Shown: positions 28,040 to 37,533 of the stretch, piece after piece
Layout: every line of letters begins with the position of its first letter
How positions within the stretch are numbered: the stretch's first letter is position 1
Assembly: GCF_002760665.1 (NCBI RefSeq)
Contig: NZ_PDOB01000022.1
Span: 1 to 64,000, forward strand
Source of the DNA: Massilia psychrophila
GTDB lineage: Bacteria > Pseudomonadota > Gammaproteobacteria > Burkholderiales > Burkholderiaceae_D
DNA: 64,000 nucleotides
Direction of reading: 5' to 3'
Position numbers and translations under genes: made by a program
Notes under the pieces: generated by a model
The model's database searches: none
Told to the model about the DNA's origin: nothing
What the model saw: only the letters and a program-made list of their open reading frames with translations

Positions 28040-28449
28040 ACCGCTTACGGAAGCATCTGGCCAGTTCAAGTATCGTGATGATCGCAACGGTCGTCGTCAC
28101 GGTGGCAACCCATGACTTGGCGAAGGGCGTGCTAACTGGGGTATTGTTGCCTGGCGTCTTTTTCGCTTAGAAAGTGAGCCAACTCGTCGAGGTGCGCTCG
28201 CGCACTGGAGACGCCGGACGTGCCCGCCAAAAGCAGATGGCAGGACAGGTTTTCTTCGCTTCATCTGATCAGCTCGTCCACGCGTTCGACTACGGCGAAG
28301 CCCTCGATCGCGTGCACATTGACCTCAGCGATGCGCACTTCTGGGATATCACCGCGATCAGCGCATTGGATAAGGTCGTGTTGAAGTTCCGCAGGTCAGG
28401 AGCGCAAGTGGAGGTACACGGACTCGTAGCGATTCAACTGTTGGCTTAG
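28040..28449 (+). pseudogene. Remnant of a SulP sulfate permease (last TM region and STAS domain)
   Basis: The frame reads SSIVMIATVVVTVATHDLA, then GVLTGVLLPGVFFA, a TAG stop where SulP proteins have Trp, and then the STAS domain (VFFASSDQLVHAF, HIDLSDAHFWDITAISALDK, RSGAQVEVHGL). The upstream membrane domain and the last STAS residues are missing. The TAG is explained by TGG to TAG. It is a relic of a transporter gene left beside the operon that follows. Confidence 0.8.
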
Positions 28450-28706
28450 AACATAAAATAGTTCCACATAGGAAGCCAAAACTACTTGACGACAAAAAAT
28501 TAAAAAATGGTAAACGAGTTTTTAACGAAAACACAAAGTCGATGTATGTTTGTACTTACAGTCTGACACATATTAAGAACTTTTGAAGGTTTCCAGAATC
28601 TTACTAAGTAGACGCAGCGCCGCATCTTTACGGATAAAGAAGGCCTGGCAAATGCTATACGCGCAGTAACGTCTACGGTCGATCATACACGTTCGGGGAG
28701 AGCGGA

Positions 28707-30161
28707 ATGGCTGGGAACCGGTTCGAGAACGATATAGCTGAGCTCTCCTTACAATCCAGGGAACGTCCCTTCGACGCAATCGTCGTCGGCGCAGGTTCTG
28801 CAGGCCTGACATTTGCGCGCACACTGTATGAAGAGGGGGTTAGGGTACTCTTACTGGAGGCTGGTCCATTGCCGTTCTTGGGGCACATCAACAATACTGA
28901 CATGCGGTTTTCCCGGCAGTTGTCGCGTGAACTGCGGGACACGCTGGCCTACCGCCAAAACCTGGACGGCGGCGGGCATTTCGGCCCAAACTATAGCTGT
29001 TTGGGTGGGCGTGGTTTGTTCTGGAACGGCGCAAGCCCACGGTATTCACCCGGTGATTTCGCTCATTGGCCCTCGACAGGCGTACCAACGGAAGCGGATT
29101 ACCTGTGGGCCGAGCATCAGTTTCACGTTTCTGCCGGAATGGGAGAAACCGCAATGGCCCAGAACATAATCGTTCGGCTCAAGCAGGCGACATATGCAGC
29201 AGAACCAGGCCCGTTTTCGGCCGATATCAGTGGCCTTTACCCCGGGCGCTTGAGCGCAGGAATAGGCTCTGGCCTGGGATTATTTCTGCGCGCTTGCGGT
29301 GATGCGCTGGTCAAGAGCGAAATCACAGTTACGATCAATACACGCGTCGATGAGCTGTTGATCGAAGGCGGAGCGGTGCGTGGGGTGCTCGCCTTTCAGG
29401 ACCGGAATTCCCGGAGCCCGGTCGAGTTGCTGGGGCGTTCAGTTGTCTTGTGTGGCGGCGGCCTCGAATCGGTGAAGCTCGCTGCAGTCTCCAAAGTGCC
29501 GGATCCAAACAAAAGAATCGGCAGGGGAATCCAGGAACACTTGTTTTACACCGCATCCCTGAATGCCCATGCACTTTACGACAGGGACACGCCTTCATCG
29601 GCCATCGTCTACGTTCGTGCTCCATCACAAGTGGAACATCAGTGGGAACTGCATGCCCCTGGAAACCGGCTTTTTGCGATCGATGATGGCAGCATTTGGG
29701 CGCCCGCCAGTTCACCGCCCTACGAGATAATGATCCGGGCCTTCGCCGCCACCGAGAAGCGTGACGACAACGCTCTAGAGGCCAGGCGGGGGCCACTTGG
29801 AAGCTCGACCATTCATTTCACATTGTCCCTTGCGGACCAGTTGCGCAAGGATCAGATCCTTGCCGACGCAGTGCGTTTCGCGCGCGCCCTAGGGGCTGCG
29901 CCGTCTGCCTCGCCGGCGCTCGAATCGGTCGAACGGTTCCGGCCAGTAGGGAGCAGTTACCACGAGGCCGGCGGGCTAGATATGGGCTTGGAACTGACAA
30001 CGTCGGTCACCATGCCTGATGGGCGCTTCCATCATCTGGACAATCTGGTCAGCGGCGATGCCGCGTCCTTTCCGCGAATTGGTGCAACCAACCCGCATTT
30101 GACGATCGTTGCATTGGCCCGCCGCAAAGCAACGTTGCTCGCACAGCGCCTCACCGCCTGA
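28707..30161 (+). CDS. GMC-like FAD-dependent oxidoreductase (operon gene 1)
   Basis: The 484-residue protein has an N-terminal Rossmann FAD site (DAIVVGAGSAGLTFARTLYEEG), then LLEAGP, a middle cap region and a C-terminal GMC-type segment (YHEAGGLDMG, then NLVSGDAASFPRIGATNPHLTI) that places flavin-proximal residues. GMC enzymes oxidise alcohols; the substrate here is unknown. GGGGAG precedes the ATG. It leads a tight seven-gene operon and lies 12 bp before the next gene. The FAD-family call is firm; the GMC subfamily is fairly sure. Confidence 0.85.
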   Translation: MAGNRFENDIAELSLQSRERPFDAIVVGAGSAGLTFARTLYEEGVRVLLLEAGPLPFLGHINNTDMRFSRQLSRELRDTLAYRQNLDGGGHFGPNYSCLGGRGLFWNGASPRYSPGDFAHWPSTGVPTEADYLWAEHQFHVSAGMGETAMAQNIIVRLKQATYAAEPGPFSADISGLYPGRLSAGIGSGLGLFLRACGDALVKSEITVTINTRVDELLIEGGAVRGVLAFQDRNSRSPVELLGRSVVLCGGGLESVKLAAVSKVPDPNKRIGRGIQEHLFYTASLNAHALYDRDTPSSAIVYVRAPSQVEHQWELHAPGNRLFAIDDGSIWAPASSPPYEIMIRAFAATEKRDDNALEARRGPLGSSTIHFTLSLADQLRKDQILADAVRFARALGAAPSASPALESVERFRPVGSSYHEAGGLDMGLELTTSVTMPDGRFHHLDNLVSGDAASFPRIGATNPHLTIVALARRKATLLAQRLTA

Positions 30162-30173
30162 CTGGAGACTGTT

Positions 30174-31004
30174 ATGCCTCATGTACAAGGTGTCGAACTG
30201 CCCGTTGGGGCGTTAGGCGTGCGTCTATTCGTTGGCTACCGGGCAGCTGCTTTCGTTCCTCAAGCAGGAGATGACGGCACGACGCGGGCGAAAAAGCGCG
30301 CCGAGTTCTTCAACGAGCTCGGCAGTGCGTTCATGCCCGCAACGGCGGTCATGCAGGCGCCACTCGGTCTGGCGGCATACCTGCCCGCAGTGCTCGATAC
30401 TGACCCTGCATCCGGACTTCCGGACGAGGTGGCAGCCATCGTGTACGCTTCGCGTACCGTCTACGACCGTTACCGCGAAACGTCCCTGTCGCGCAGGATT
30501 TATACACGCTCCCATGTAGCCGTGTTCGACATGGCGCGCTCCGTGGCCCAGTTTGGGAAGCCACTCGACGACCCAAACGTCGTCCAGGCCAATGGCAGTG
30601 CGCATCGTTTCAGCTTCCTCTTCGAACAGGCTAGGGTAGATTGGCAAGCTGGCCAGACACGGGTTGTTTTTATCACTCCTGGCGAGGCAGGTGAAGCGTT
30701 CCAGTGGGAGCTTTTGCACCGGCTCGGCGCGTGCGCTGTTGCCGCAACAGAATTTGGCGTGGACCAGATACTAGTTGTTTGTGCGAACTCGTTCGCAGCG
30801 CTCTGGATTCACGCGCCCCTTCCTGTACGCGATCCCGTTGGCACGCTCGATCTGCTCCCGGGGGGTGCCACCATCGTCCGCGATCTCGAAGCAATCCAGG
30901 TTCCGGTCACTGGCGACTTTTCGCCCACGCCGACGGTTGACGGGCCGGTCGCGATCACCTTTCGTTTCGAGCGCAGGCTCGACCTGTTTATTCCTCCGCA
31001 ATAG
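30174..31004 (+). CDS. Unrecognised protein (operon gene 2)
   Basis: No family is recognised in this 276-residue protein. It has no signal peptide or membrane segment. The N-terminal half is mixed and ends in a basic, Tyr-rich stretch (YASRTVYDRYRETSLSRRIY). The C-terminal half alternates hydrophobic strands (TRVVFITPG, QILVVCANSFAALWI), suggesting an alpha/beta fold. GGAG lies upstream of the ATG. Tight spacing (12 bp before, 9 bp after) ties it to the flavoprotein and UDG-fold genes. Confidence 0.85.
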   Translation: MPHVQGVELPVGALGVRLFVGYRAAAFVPQAGDDGTTRAKKRAEFFNELGSAFMPATAVMQAPLGLAAYLPAVLDTDPASGLPDEVAAIVYASRTVYDRYRETSLSRRIYTRSHVAVFDMARSVAQFGKPLDDPNVVQANGSAHRFSFLFEQARVDWQAGQTRVVFITPGEAGEAFQWELLHRLGACAVAATEFGVDQILVVCANSFAALWIHAPLPVRDPVGTLDLLPGGATIVRDLEAIQVPVTGDFSPTPTVDGPVAITFRFERRLDLFIPPQ

Positions 31005-31013
31005 GCTGGTGCC

Positions 31014-31871
31014 ATGCAAACGCTTCAGGACCAACTCCGCGAGTACCTGGCTGGCTGGCGCAATGACATGAGCCCAGCTTGGGATGAATTCTTCGCGGGC
31101 ATCGAGCCTGACCTTGAAGCGGTTGACTCGACGCTACTGGGTCCATCAGAGCTACCCGTCATACCGGGGCGGCGCGGTAAGCCCCTGGCCGGGGCGCCGG
31201 AAGGTGCGCATGTGTTCCGGGCGTTCGACGACATCGTTCCTGCCCGCGTGCGCGTGGTTGTGATTGGTCAGGATCCATATCCTCGAGTAACGAGGGCGAC
31301 TGGCCGCGCCTTTGAGGACGGAGCCCTGATTGATTGGAGTGGCGAGGTGGCGGTCAGTTTGCAGCGTGTGGTGCAATCGGCGCTTGCATACCGATACCGC
31401 CGCCTGGACTTTGCGACAGGGCCAGGCGGCTGGGCGCAGATCCAGTCCATGCTTGTAACAGGCGCGCTAGCACTCGAACCGCAACGTGATTTTTTTGACC
31501 GTCTGCAACGGCAAGGTGTCCTGTTCGTGAACGCCAGCTGGACCTTGACCCGTTTTATGCCAGGTGGCGCACCCGAACAGGTGGCGCAGGTCGCCATGTG
31601 GCGGCCAATGGTGCGCCACCTGATTCAGGGGTTGATCGAACGTAGGCAGGGGGTTGTGTTCCTCCTGCTCGGTGCATTCGCCCAAGGCGTCTTCGCTCAG
31701 AGCGGCGGGGGCGGCGTTGAGCAAGATGGGGCACCACTCGCCGGCTTCGCAGCAGTGCGCCATCCCCATCCGAATGCAAAAGGCGCATGCGGATATTTTT
31801 CAAAACGGAACCCGCTTGCTCAGGTGAACGCTCGTCTGACGCAAATGTCCCAGCCGAGCATTGAATGGTGA
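31014..31871 (+). CDS. Uracil-DNA-glycosylase superfamily protein (operon gene 3)
   Basis: The 285-residue protein carries the UDG water-activating motif GQDPYP (G85-P90, with D87 as the catalytic Asp position) after hydrophobic VRVVVIG. A central LFVNASWTLTR strand, FLLLGAFAQ and a late HPHPN (H250-N254) stand in for the HPSPLS leucine loop of family 1. The His/Pro pattern fits a glycosylase, but the loop differs from housekeeping Ung. In the family these enzymes excise uracil from DNA. It could act on modified bases instead. The ribosome binding site is weak. Confidence 0.8.
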   Translation: MQTLQDQLREYLAGWRNDMSPAWDEFFAGIEPDLEAVDSTLLGPSELPVIPGRRGKPLAGAPEGAHVFRAFDDIVPARVRVVVIGQDPYPRVTRATGRAFEDGALIDWSGEVAVSLQRVVQSALAYRYRRLDFATGPGGWAQIQSMLVTGALALEPQRDFFDRLQRQGVLFVNASWTLTRFMPGGAPEQVAQVAMWRPMVRHLIQGLIERRQGVVFLLLGAFAQGVFAQSGGGGVEQDGAPLAGFAAVRHPHPNAKGACGYFSKRNPLAQVNARLTQMSQPSIEW

Positions 31872-31890
31872 GTCCACAAAGGGGAAGCAG

Positions 31891-33495
31891 ATGAAACTGG
31901 GGGCATATCTCGGCAACCAAGCGCACGCCCCGGCGAACAGCCGCGCGGCTCTCATCAGTGCTTACACGGGCGGCGCCGGACTTCTGCACTGCGCAGTGCG
32001 TCTGACGACCGATGCCGAGTTTGTGATGGTGCGTGATGACGATATTGGCGACCTGACCGGCGACACGGGACGGGCGAGCGAGATGACGCTTGCGCAGCTG
32101 CGTGGGCACGACTTTGCGCGGCGATTCAAGCCACGCGGCACAGCGGCTGACAGCTTTTATTATTTCGATCCAAAAGTGGGTGGGCGCTCGCTAGCGGTGG
32201 CGACCCTGGCCGAACTGATCACTGAATGGCCACGGGACGTGGAATGGCTCATCGAAGTACGTCCGGCAGCGGCCGCGGTCCAGTTGGCCAAAATTTTGCG
32301 CGATCGTGGCGCGCTTGGCCGCTCGATTCTTGCGTTGGAGGAGGTGGATGCGGACACCGACTGGAAACCGCAATTTCCGCGCCTACGTACCGCCTTGCTG
32401 CTCGGCGACGCGGTGCCGTTGTCGGACCTGACGGCAGGCGTTCACGACCTGCTCGTCATGCCGGCCGGAAGGATCTGGCGCGATGGACGTTGGATAGGCG
32501 AAACTGAACAGGTCGAACGTTTGTGGCGCGACGGTGTTTTTCCCCTAGGCGTGCATTTGGTCGCGCTTGATCAGCCCGAACTCGGAACGCTGCTCTCAGC
32601 AGCCAACGGGACCGGCTGGGCATTCGGGCTCAGTAGTGCGTCATCGTTTGATTGGTGCAGCGCCCGCCCTTCCTATGTGCATGTGGACGAATCCTTCGCA
32701 GGACAGGAGGTCGACCGCGCATATTTCGCCCTCGGCTACTCCAAGGCGAACCGGTATGCGAAGGTGAGTTGGGATGATGGCGTGCAAGTCGAGCTAGCGC
32801 CCTACGATGGGCCGATGCCCGGGGGGATGGGTAATCCGATCGAGCGAAGGCTCGAGCGCCTCGAGTGGGACCTCATCAATGTGGCTAAAGACTGGCCCTA
32901 TTATTCCGGCGGCGGGCTCGGACTCACGATGGGCATCAGTGATGATTTCGCGGCTGAGGTCAGTTATACCGTGCAGAGGACCGGCCAGGCGACAACGCTC
33001 GAGATGGCCGCGTTGAATGTCGATCCCGGTGCACATCGGGCAAGCCCACCTGCATCGTTCCGCGACAAGGACAGTTTTTATGACCCCCACGGTGCACCAC
33101 CCTATGTCGGTGTTGAGCACGACGAAGACGACGGTTTCCGCATTAACTGGAATTTGGGTGTGGAGTATGACAACAACCAGTACGGCCGACCGGTTGGCGA
33201 TGCGGCGACCCCACGTGGCGCGCGTTTGCGGCTAGAGCGCAGAGGCGCTTACTTCGCAGCCTATTACCGCAATCCGATCGATGAAACCGGCATGCTGCTG
33301 GCGCCACAAGACTGGGTTTGCGTGGGCGTGGCGCGCAATGACAGCATGAATCGCACGGTTTACCTGCGTTGTGTCGGGAAACGCTGGCGCCAGGAGAAGG
33401 CGGACGATCCTTCCGAATTTGAGCCCATCATTCCGAACATCTTCGTATTCCGGGATCTGCACGTTGAGTGTTTTCCATTTTCTGAGAAGGAGTGA
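31891..33495 (+). CDS. GDPD-like TIM-barrel protein without usual catalytic residues (operon gene 4)
   Basis: From ATG 31891 (after GGGGAAG) the protein is 534 residues. Residues 1-220 or so resemble glycerophosphodiester phosphodiesterases: APANSRAAL echoes APENT, VRLTTDAEFVMVRDDDIGDLTG echoes the E-x-D...HD region, and DVEWLIEVRP follows. The HR, E-x-D and HD catalytic residues are replaced, so ordinary GDPD activity is unlikely. The C-terminal half is beta-rich, with many Trp/Tyr, and may be a jelly-roll or concanavalin-like binding domain. No signal peptide is seen. Confidence 0.72.
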   Translation: MKLGAYLGNQAHAPANSRAALISAYTGGAGLLHCAVRLTTDAEFVMVRDDDIGDLTGDTGRASEMTLAQLRGHDFARRFKPRGTAADSFYYFDPKVGGRSLAVATLAELITEWPRDVEWLIEVRPAAAAVQLAKILRDRGALGRSILALEEVDADTDWKPQFPRLRTALLLGDAVPLSDLTAGVHDLLVMPAGRIWRDGRWIGETEQVERLWRDGVFPLGVHLVALDQPELGTLLSAANGTGWAFGLSSASSFDWCSARPSYVHVDESFAGQEVDRAYFALGYSKANRYAKVSWDDGVQVELAPYDGPMPGGMGNPIERRLERLEWDLINVAKDWPYYSGGGLGLTMGISDDFAAEVSYTVQRTGQATTLEMAALNVDPGAHRASPPASFRDKDSFYDPHGAPPYVGVEHDEDDGFRINWNLGVEYDNNQYGRPVGDAATPRGARLRLERRGAYFAAYYRNPIDETGMLLAPQDWVCVGVARNDSMNRTVYLRCVGKRWRQEKADDPSEFEPIIPNIFVFRDLHVECFPFSEKE

Positions 33496-33498
33496 GCC

Positions 33499-34722
33499 AT
33501 GCTGCCACTGGAACAGGATTTAGCAAGGAAAATCATCGACTTCGGTCTGAACACGGAAGATCTCCGCTTGGAACCTGCCTCTCCAGAGACCACCGTTCTG
33601 GTCGACCTTGGCTTGCCGTGGCCAGCCGGTGAAGGGCCTGTTCCACTTCCCTGGCCCGCTGGCGAACTGCCTGCGTTGCACGATAGCCTGCCGGAAGCGG
33701 ACGTGCTGGTTGTAACCTGGACAGTGGCCGAGCATGAGGCGCTGGCCGATGTGCTGACCCCCGGTTATGGGCGCAACACATGGGCGCGTTACGTCAGGCG
33801 CTTCGATGAGCATTATGCGCCGCAGATTCGTAACGGCGCGCCGGCCCAGCGCTCCAAGAGGCTGGGCTCCTATTTCCGCACGCGCGTCGGAGAGCGGATG
33901 GTACTGTGCTTCAAGTCTGAACTGCACCTTAACCAAGATGGCATCGCCAGCGAACCCGGTCGCGCAACGCTGCCAGTCAAGGACTTGTTCCGGCAGCTGA
34001 TCGACGAAGTGCGCCCCTCGCTCGTGATCACAGTGGGCACTGCTGGAGCAACCTTCCCGCCAGAGCGTTCCGTGACGGTCGACGGGATGACCTGCCCGCC
34101 GCACGAACTAGGGGATGTCATCATCACGCGCGGTGCGAAATTCCGGCTGCAGCGCGAATTTGCGAACGAGGACTTCGCACGGCAGGCGTACCGCTGCAGC
34201 GAGTTCGAGATCCCTACACGGCGCCTAGCGGCGGCTCGGAACCTTCTGCGGGTCCATACTCGCAAGCTCGTAGAGCCTGCATTTGCGCCGCCCCACAACA
34301 AATATGCATGGCCACTGACGCAGCCCGTGGCTGGCTTTGCGAACGCGCCGGATCTCAAGATCGACGGTGAACACTTCCCGGCGTTTCACCCGATGTTAAC
34401 GACGGACTTCTTCGAATTCGGGACCTCCGAAAACGGTCTCGAACAGGAAGGTTGCGGTGTGGAGATGGGCGATGCCGTGCTTGCGATGGTCGTGGATGAG
34501 ATGAAGGGGCAGGGGCTCGCTGCGCCCCATTGGCTGGTCATCCGTAACGCGTCCGATCCGCAGATCAACGGCAAGCTGCCCACACGCGATTCGCCCGACA
34601 TCGCGCCTGAACTGCGGCGCGCGTTGGACATGCAGGCGCACTGGGCGGTCTGGTATTACGAGACCTATGGTTATTGGACAAGCGTCAACAGCGCGGTCGC
34701 CGTATGGGCAATGGTGGCATGA
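33499..34722 (+). CDS. Nucleoside phosphorylase superfamily protein (operon gene 5)
   Basis: In this 407-residue protein, residues from about 170 match the PNP/UDP-phosphorylase and MTA/SAH-nucleosidase fold. SLVITVGTAGATF gives the phosphate/ribose-side strand and LGDVIITRGAKF follows. EGCGVEMGDAVLAMV carries the ribose-binding Glu and WLVIRNASDPQ the base-side Asp. The N-terminal 160 residues are extra compared with simple family members. Expected chemistry is cleavage of a nucleoside N-glycosidic bond. AAGGAG precedes the ATG, which is 3 bp after the previous stop. Confidence 0.8.
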   Translation: MLPLEQDLARKIIDFGLNTEDLRLEPASPETTVLVDLGLPWPAGEGPVPLPWPAGELPALHDSLPEADVLVVTWTVAEHEALADVLTPGYGRNTWARYVRRFDEHYAPQIRNGAPAQRSKRLGSYFRTRVGERMVLCFKSELHLNQDGIASEPGRATLPVKDLFRQLIDEVRPSLVITVGTAGATFPPERSVTVDGMTCPPHELGDVIITRGAKFRLQREFANEDFARQAYRCSEFEIPTRRLAAARNLLRVHTRKLVEPAFAPPHNKYAWPLTQPVAGFANAPDLKIDGEHFPAFHPMLTTDFFEFGTSENGLEQEGCGVEMGDAVLAMVVDEMKGQGLAAPHWLVIRNASDPQINGKLPTRDSPDIAPELRRALDMQAHWAVWYYETYGYWTSVNSAVAVWAMVA

Positions 34723-34723
34723 C

Positions 34724-37516
34724 ATGGCGGCCGTCAACGATACCATTCCCGTCGAGGTCGAACTGGCGCTCGACGTCATGCCATGCCAGGCGATGCGCCG
34801 CACCTACGACAGTGCAGCCAAACCCCATCCCTGCTCGCATTTCGCCGAGTGGGGAGTCTTTCATAGCTATGATTACCAGGCCGATGGCCCGCCGGCCGTA
34901 CCGGGTGTAGTACAGCCCAGCGCGTATGTCGGGAAGCGCCCAGTGGTGCCGGAAATTCTCAGTGGATGTCGTAAGGCGCCCATCCTTGCGGTGGGCATCA
35001 ACCCGAATCTGCCGGGCTGGTCGACGGGCACACGCAATTCAATCCATCCCTATTTCGATGATTACCTCCAGTACGCGCACTACTTCCGCTGGCGTGCGCT
35101 TGACAAATTGCGCATCCCGGCGCAGCGTTACCGCGAGCTCAAAGGCACGCGCGACGACGATCCCTTCACTACATTACCTTTAACGCCCGAGGGTTCGCAG
35201 ATCGACGTCGAGCTTGCTCCTGTGACGATGTACGCCGGTTATCAGTCCTTGCTCGACGGCTTGGCCGAGCGAATGGGCTGGGAACACCACAAGCTGATGG
35301 TTGGAGAAGATTTGGCCTACGCGAACATGGTGGCATGCGGTTCGGCACGGTGGACCACGAGACCAGTTGCAGGGATGCCAGTCATGGGGGAAGAGCGCGG
35401 ACGCGCAATCGTCCACGAATGCTTCCACAAGCGGCGCTATTTTCTGCGACAGCTGCTGCAAAGCTTACCTGGCGTACTGCTTGTATTTAGCCAGACGACA
35501 GCAGACGCATTCATCACAGCGATGTCGGGAAAATTTACGCGTGGCGATCCGGCGCCACGCGAACCGTTGGCCGATCTGCTCCAGCGGGAGATACGCCTGC
35601 AGTTCGGGCACACCGACGATGGAGAGCTGCTCGACGCACGCGTCATCTTTTCGCCGCATGTGTCGGCTCGTCCCGACGAGTTCGAAGCGGCGCGCCAGCG
35701 CATCATAGACCAGCTCGTTGCGGAAGTCACCTCAGGTGGCCTCACGTTCAACCCAACTACTGGACACCTTGCGCGCAAGCGCGGCGCGTGCGTGTTCTGC
35801 CGCAATGACCTGTACAGCATCGGGCCTTGCGACTATCGCGCCGAGCTGAGACCGGTTGCGACGGAGCGCGGTCCCAGTCCGCTCGAGGACGCCCCCCGCG
35901 CCGACGCGCTAGCCGAACGCGCGGCACAATTCAAGCTACTGGAGGCCTTCATGAATACCTCGCCAGCACCCCGCATTGATCTGCTCGACGACGCTGCTGC
36001 AAGCAGTCCACCGCTGGTATTGCTGGGTGACGTCGTTACGATGAATGGGCCGCCGTTGGCGCAGGGAGCCGTCTATCTTCGGGGCGGCAAGATTATCGCG
36101 GTGCAGGCGGCCGATGTGGTGGCGCCGGCCGGTTTCGACGACGCGCCGCGCATTGCGACAGACGGCGTCATTTATCCTGGATTGGCTGACCTGCACAACC
36201 ATCTGGTCTACAACGTACTGCCGCTATGGTGGCCAAAACAGGCCCGCATGAACCGTTCTCAGTGGCTGCGCGATCCTGAATACAAGCGGCTGGTCTCTCT
36301 GCCAATGGAAGTGCTTGCCAAGCGCCAGGACTTGTTGCGGGCAGTGGTGCGCTACGTCGAAGTCAAGCTGTTGCTGGGAGGCGTGACGTCCGGCCAGGGA
36401 ATGGTTAGCAAATACCGGGGCGGGAAAAACTTTGTGGGACTGGTTCGCAACTTTGAGCAGCCAACCGACCTGGACCTGCCTGCGATACGCCATAAGATCA
36501 CCGATCTGTCCAACCGTGACCTCGAGACATTCAGGACAACGCTAGAGACCGGGAGTCAGTTCTTCTTCCACCTGGCGGAGGGAACCGATGCGCGCGCCCG
36601 CGACCAGTTTGCGCTGCTAGACGCGAACGGACTGTTAGCACGCAATCTTGTTGGCGTGCATAGCCTTGGCCTGAAGTCCGAAGACCTGCGCAAGCTGGCA
36701 GATCACGACGCGGCAATGGTGTGGTCGCCATTCAGTAACTCGATCTTGTACGGCCAGACCGTGGCACCTGACGTTCTGCTAGAGAGTAACATCCGCTTTG
36801 GGTTGGGCAGCGACTGGACACCTTCTGGCAGCCGCAATCTGCTTCAGGAAATGAAAATTGCTTCGCTGACGGCCGAAGCCAAGGGCGTGGCGCTGAGTGC
36901 CGAGCGCCTCGCTCGTGCAGCGACCGTCGATGCGGCGCACATCGCCGGCTGGGGCGAACGGTTGGGCCGCCTTCGGACAGGCTACGACGCCGACCTGCTC
37001 GTGCTTGTGAAGGAGATGGCAGATCCCTATGAAAACCTGATCGCAGCTACCGAGCGCGAAGTGCGCATGGTGGTCATCGCCGGACATCCACGGCACGGCG
37101 ACCTAGAGTTGATGCGTGCCTCACGAATCGCGGAGCATGACCTCGAAACCATCACCGTCGGCGGGCGAACCAAGGCTTTGTTCTTGCGCCATCCCTCTTC
37201 TTCATTGAATTACCTTCGCTTCAGTGCCGCCCAGGATACCTTGCGCAAGGCAATGTCAGATCTTCCGGCCGCACGCAACGCAGTCGTGTTCGATCCCTTG
37301 GACGATCAGGACTGGTTGGAGGTGGAACTCGAGATGCAGACGCCTGGGCCGGAGCCTGGCGAAATCGATGTCCTGGCGGACGTAGTGCTGCCGACCTCGG
37401 TAAAACTCGATCCGCCAACGGTTATCGATGATCCAGCCTATTGGGAAACGCTGGATCAGATAGCGCACCTGCCAGCGTATCTGAAAGGGCCAAACGGTTT
37501 GAAACGTTTCTATTGA
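34724..37516 (+). CDS. Fusion of UDG-like domain and metal-dependent amidohydrolase (operon gene 6)
   Basis: From ATG 34724 the protein is 930 residues. Residues 80-345 or so look like a UDG/MUG-type domain: AVGINPN (90-95), NMVACGSARW, LLVFSQTTADAF and FSPHVSARP. A CVFC (356-359) and a further Cys near 367 may bind metal. From about 420 an amidohydrolase follows: GLADLHNHL with H491/H493, VHSLGL and FGLGSDWTPSGSRNLLQEM carrying the distal Asp. This class includes nucleobase deaminases. Fusion of the two is unusual and suggests base excision or recognition coupled to base processing. Confidence 0.75.
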   Translation: MAAVNDTIPVEVELALDVMPCQAMRRTYDSAAKPHPCSHFAEWGVFHSYDYQADGPPAVPGVVQPSAYVGKRPVVPEILSGCRKAPILAVGINPNLPGWSTGTRNSIHPYFDDYLQYAHYFRWRALDKLRIPAQRYRELKGTRDDDPFTTLPLTPEGSQIDVELAPVTMYAGYQSLLDGLAERMGWEHHKLMVGEDLAYANMVACGSARWTTRPVAGMPVMGEERGRAIVHECFHKRRYFLRQLLQSLPGVLLVFSQTTADAFITAMSGKFTRGDPAPREPLADLLQREIRLQFGHTDDGELLDARVIFSPHVSARPDEFEAARQRIIDQLVAEVTSGGLTFNPTTGHLARKRGACVFCRNDLYSIGPCDYRAELRPVATERGPSPLEDAPRADALAERAAQFKLLEAFMNTSPAPRIDLLDDAAASSPPLVLLGDVVTMNGPPLAQGAVYLRGGKIIAVQAADVVAPAGFDDAPRIATDGVIYPGLADLHNHLVYNVLPLWWPKQARMNRSQWLRDPEYKRLVSLPMEVLAKRQDLLRAVVRYVEVKLLLGGVTSGQGMVSKYRGGKNFVGLVRNFEQPTDLDLPAIRHKITDLSNRDLETFRTTLETGSQFFFHLAEGTDARARDQFALLDANGLLARNLVGVHSLGLKSEDLRKLADHDAAMVWSPFSNSILYGQTVAPDVLLESNIRFGLGSDWTPSGSRNLLQEMKIASLTAEAKGVALSAERLARAATVDAAHIAGWGERLGRLRTGYDADLLVLVKEMADPYENLIAATEREVRMVVIAGHPRHGDLELMRASRIAEHDLETITVGGRTKALFLRHPSSSLNYLRFSAAQDTLRKAMSDLPAARNAVVFDPLDDQDWLEVELEMQTPGPEPGEIDVLADVVLPTSVKLDPPTVIDDPAYWETLDQIAHLPAYLKGPNGLKRFY

Positions 37517-37533
37517 TCCCCGAGGAGACCGTC

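Noticed and set aside
28486-28516. Promoter for the seven-gene operon (TTGACG plus an A/T-rich region)
   Set aside because: A TTGACG is present, but the only -10-like hexamer is 19 bp away and weak, so it is not annotated as a promoter.
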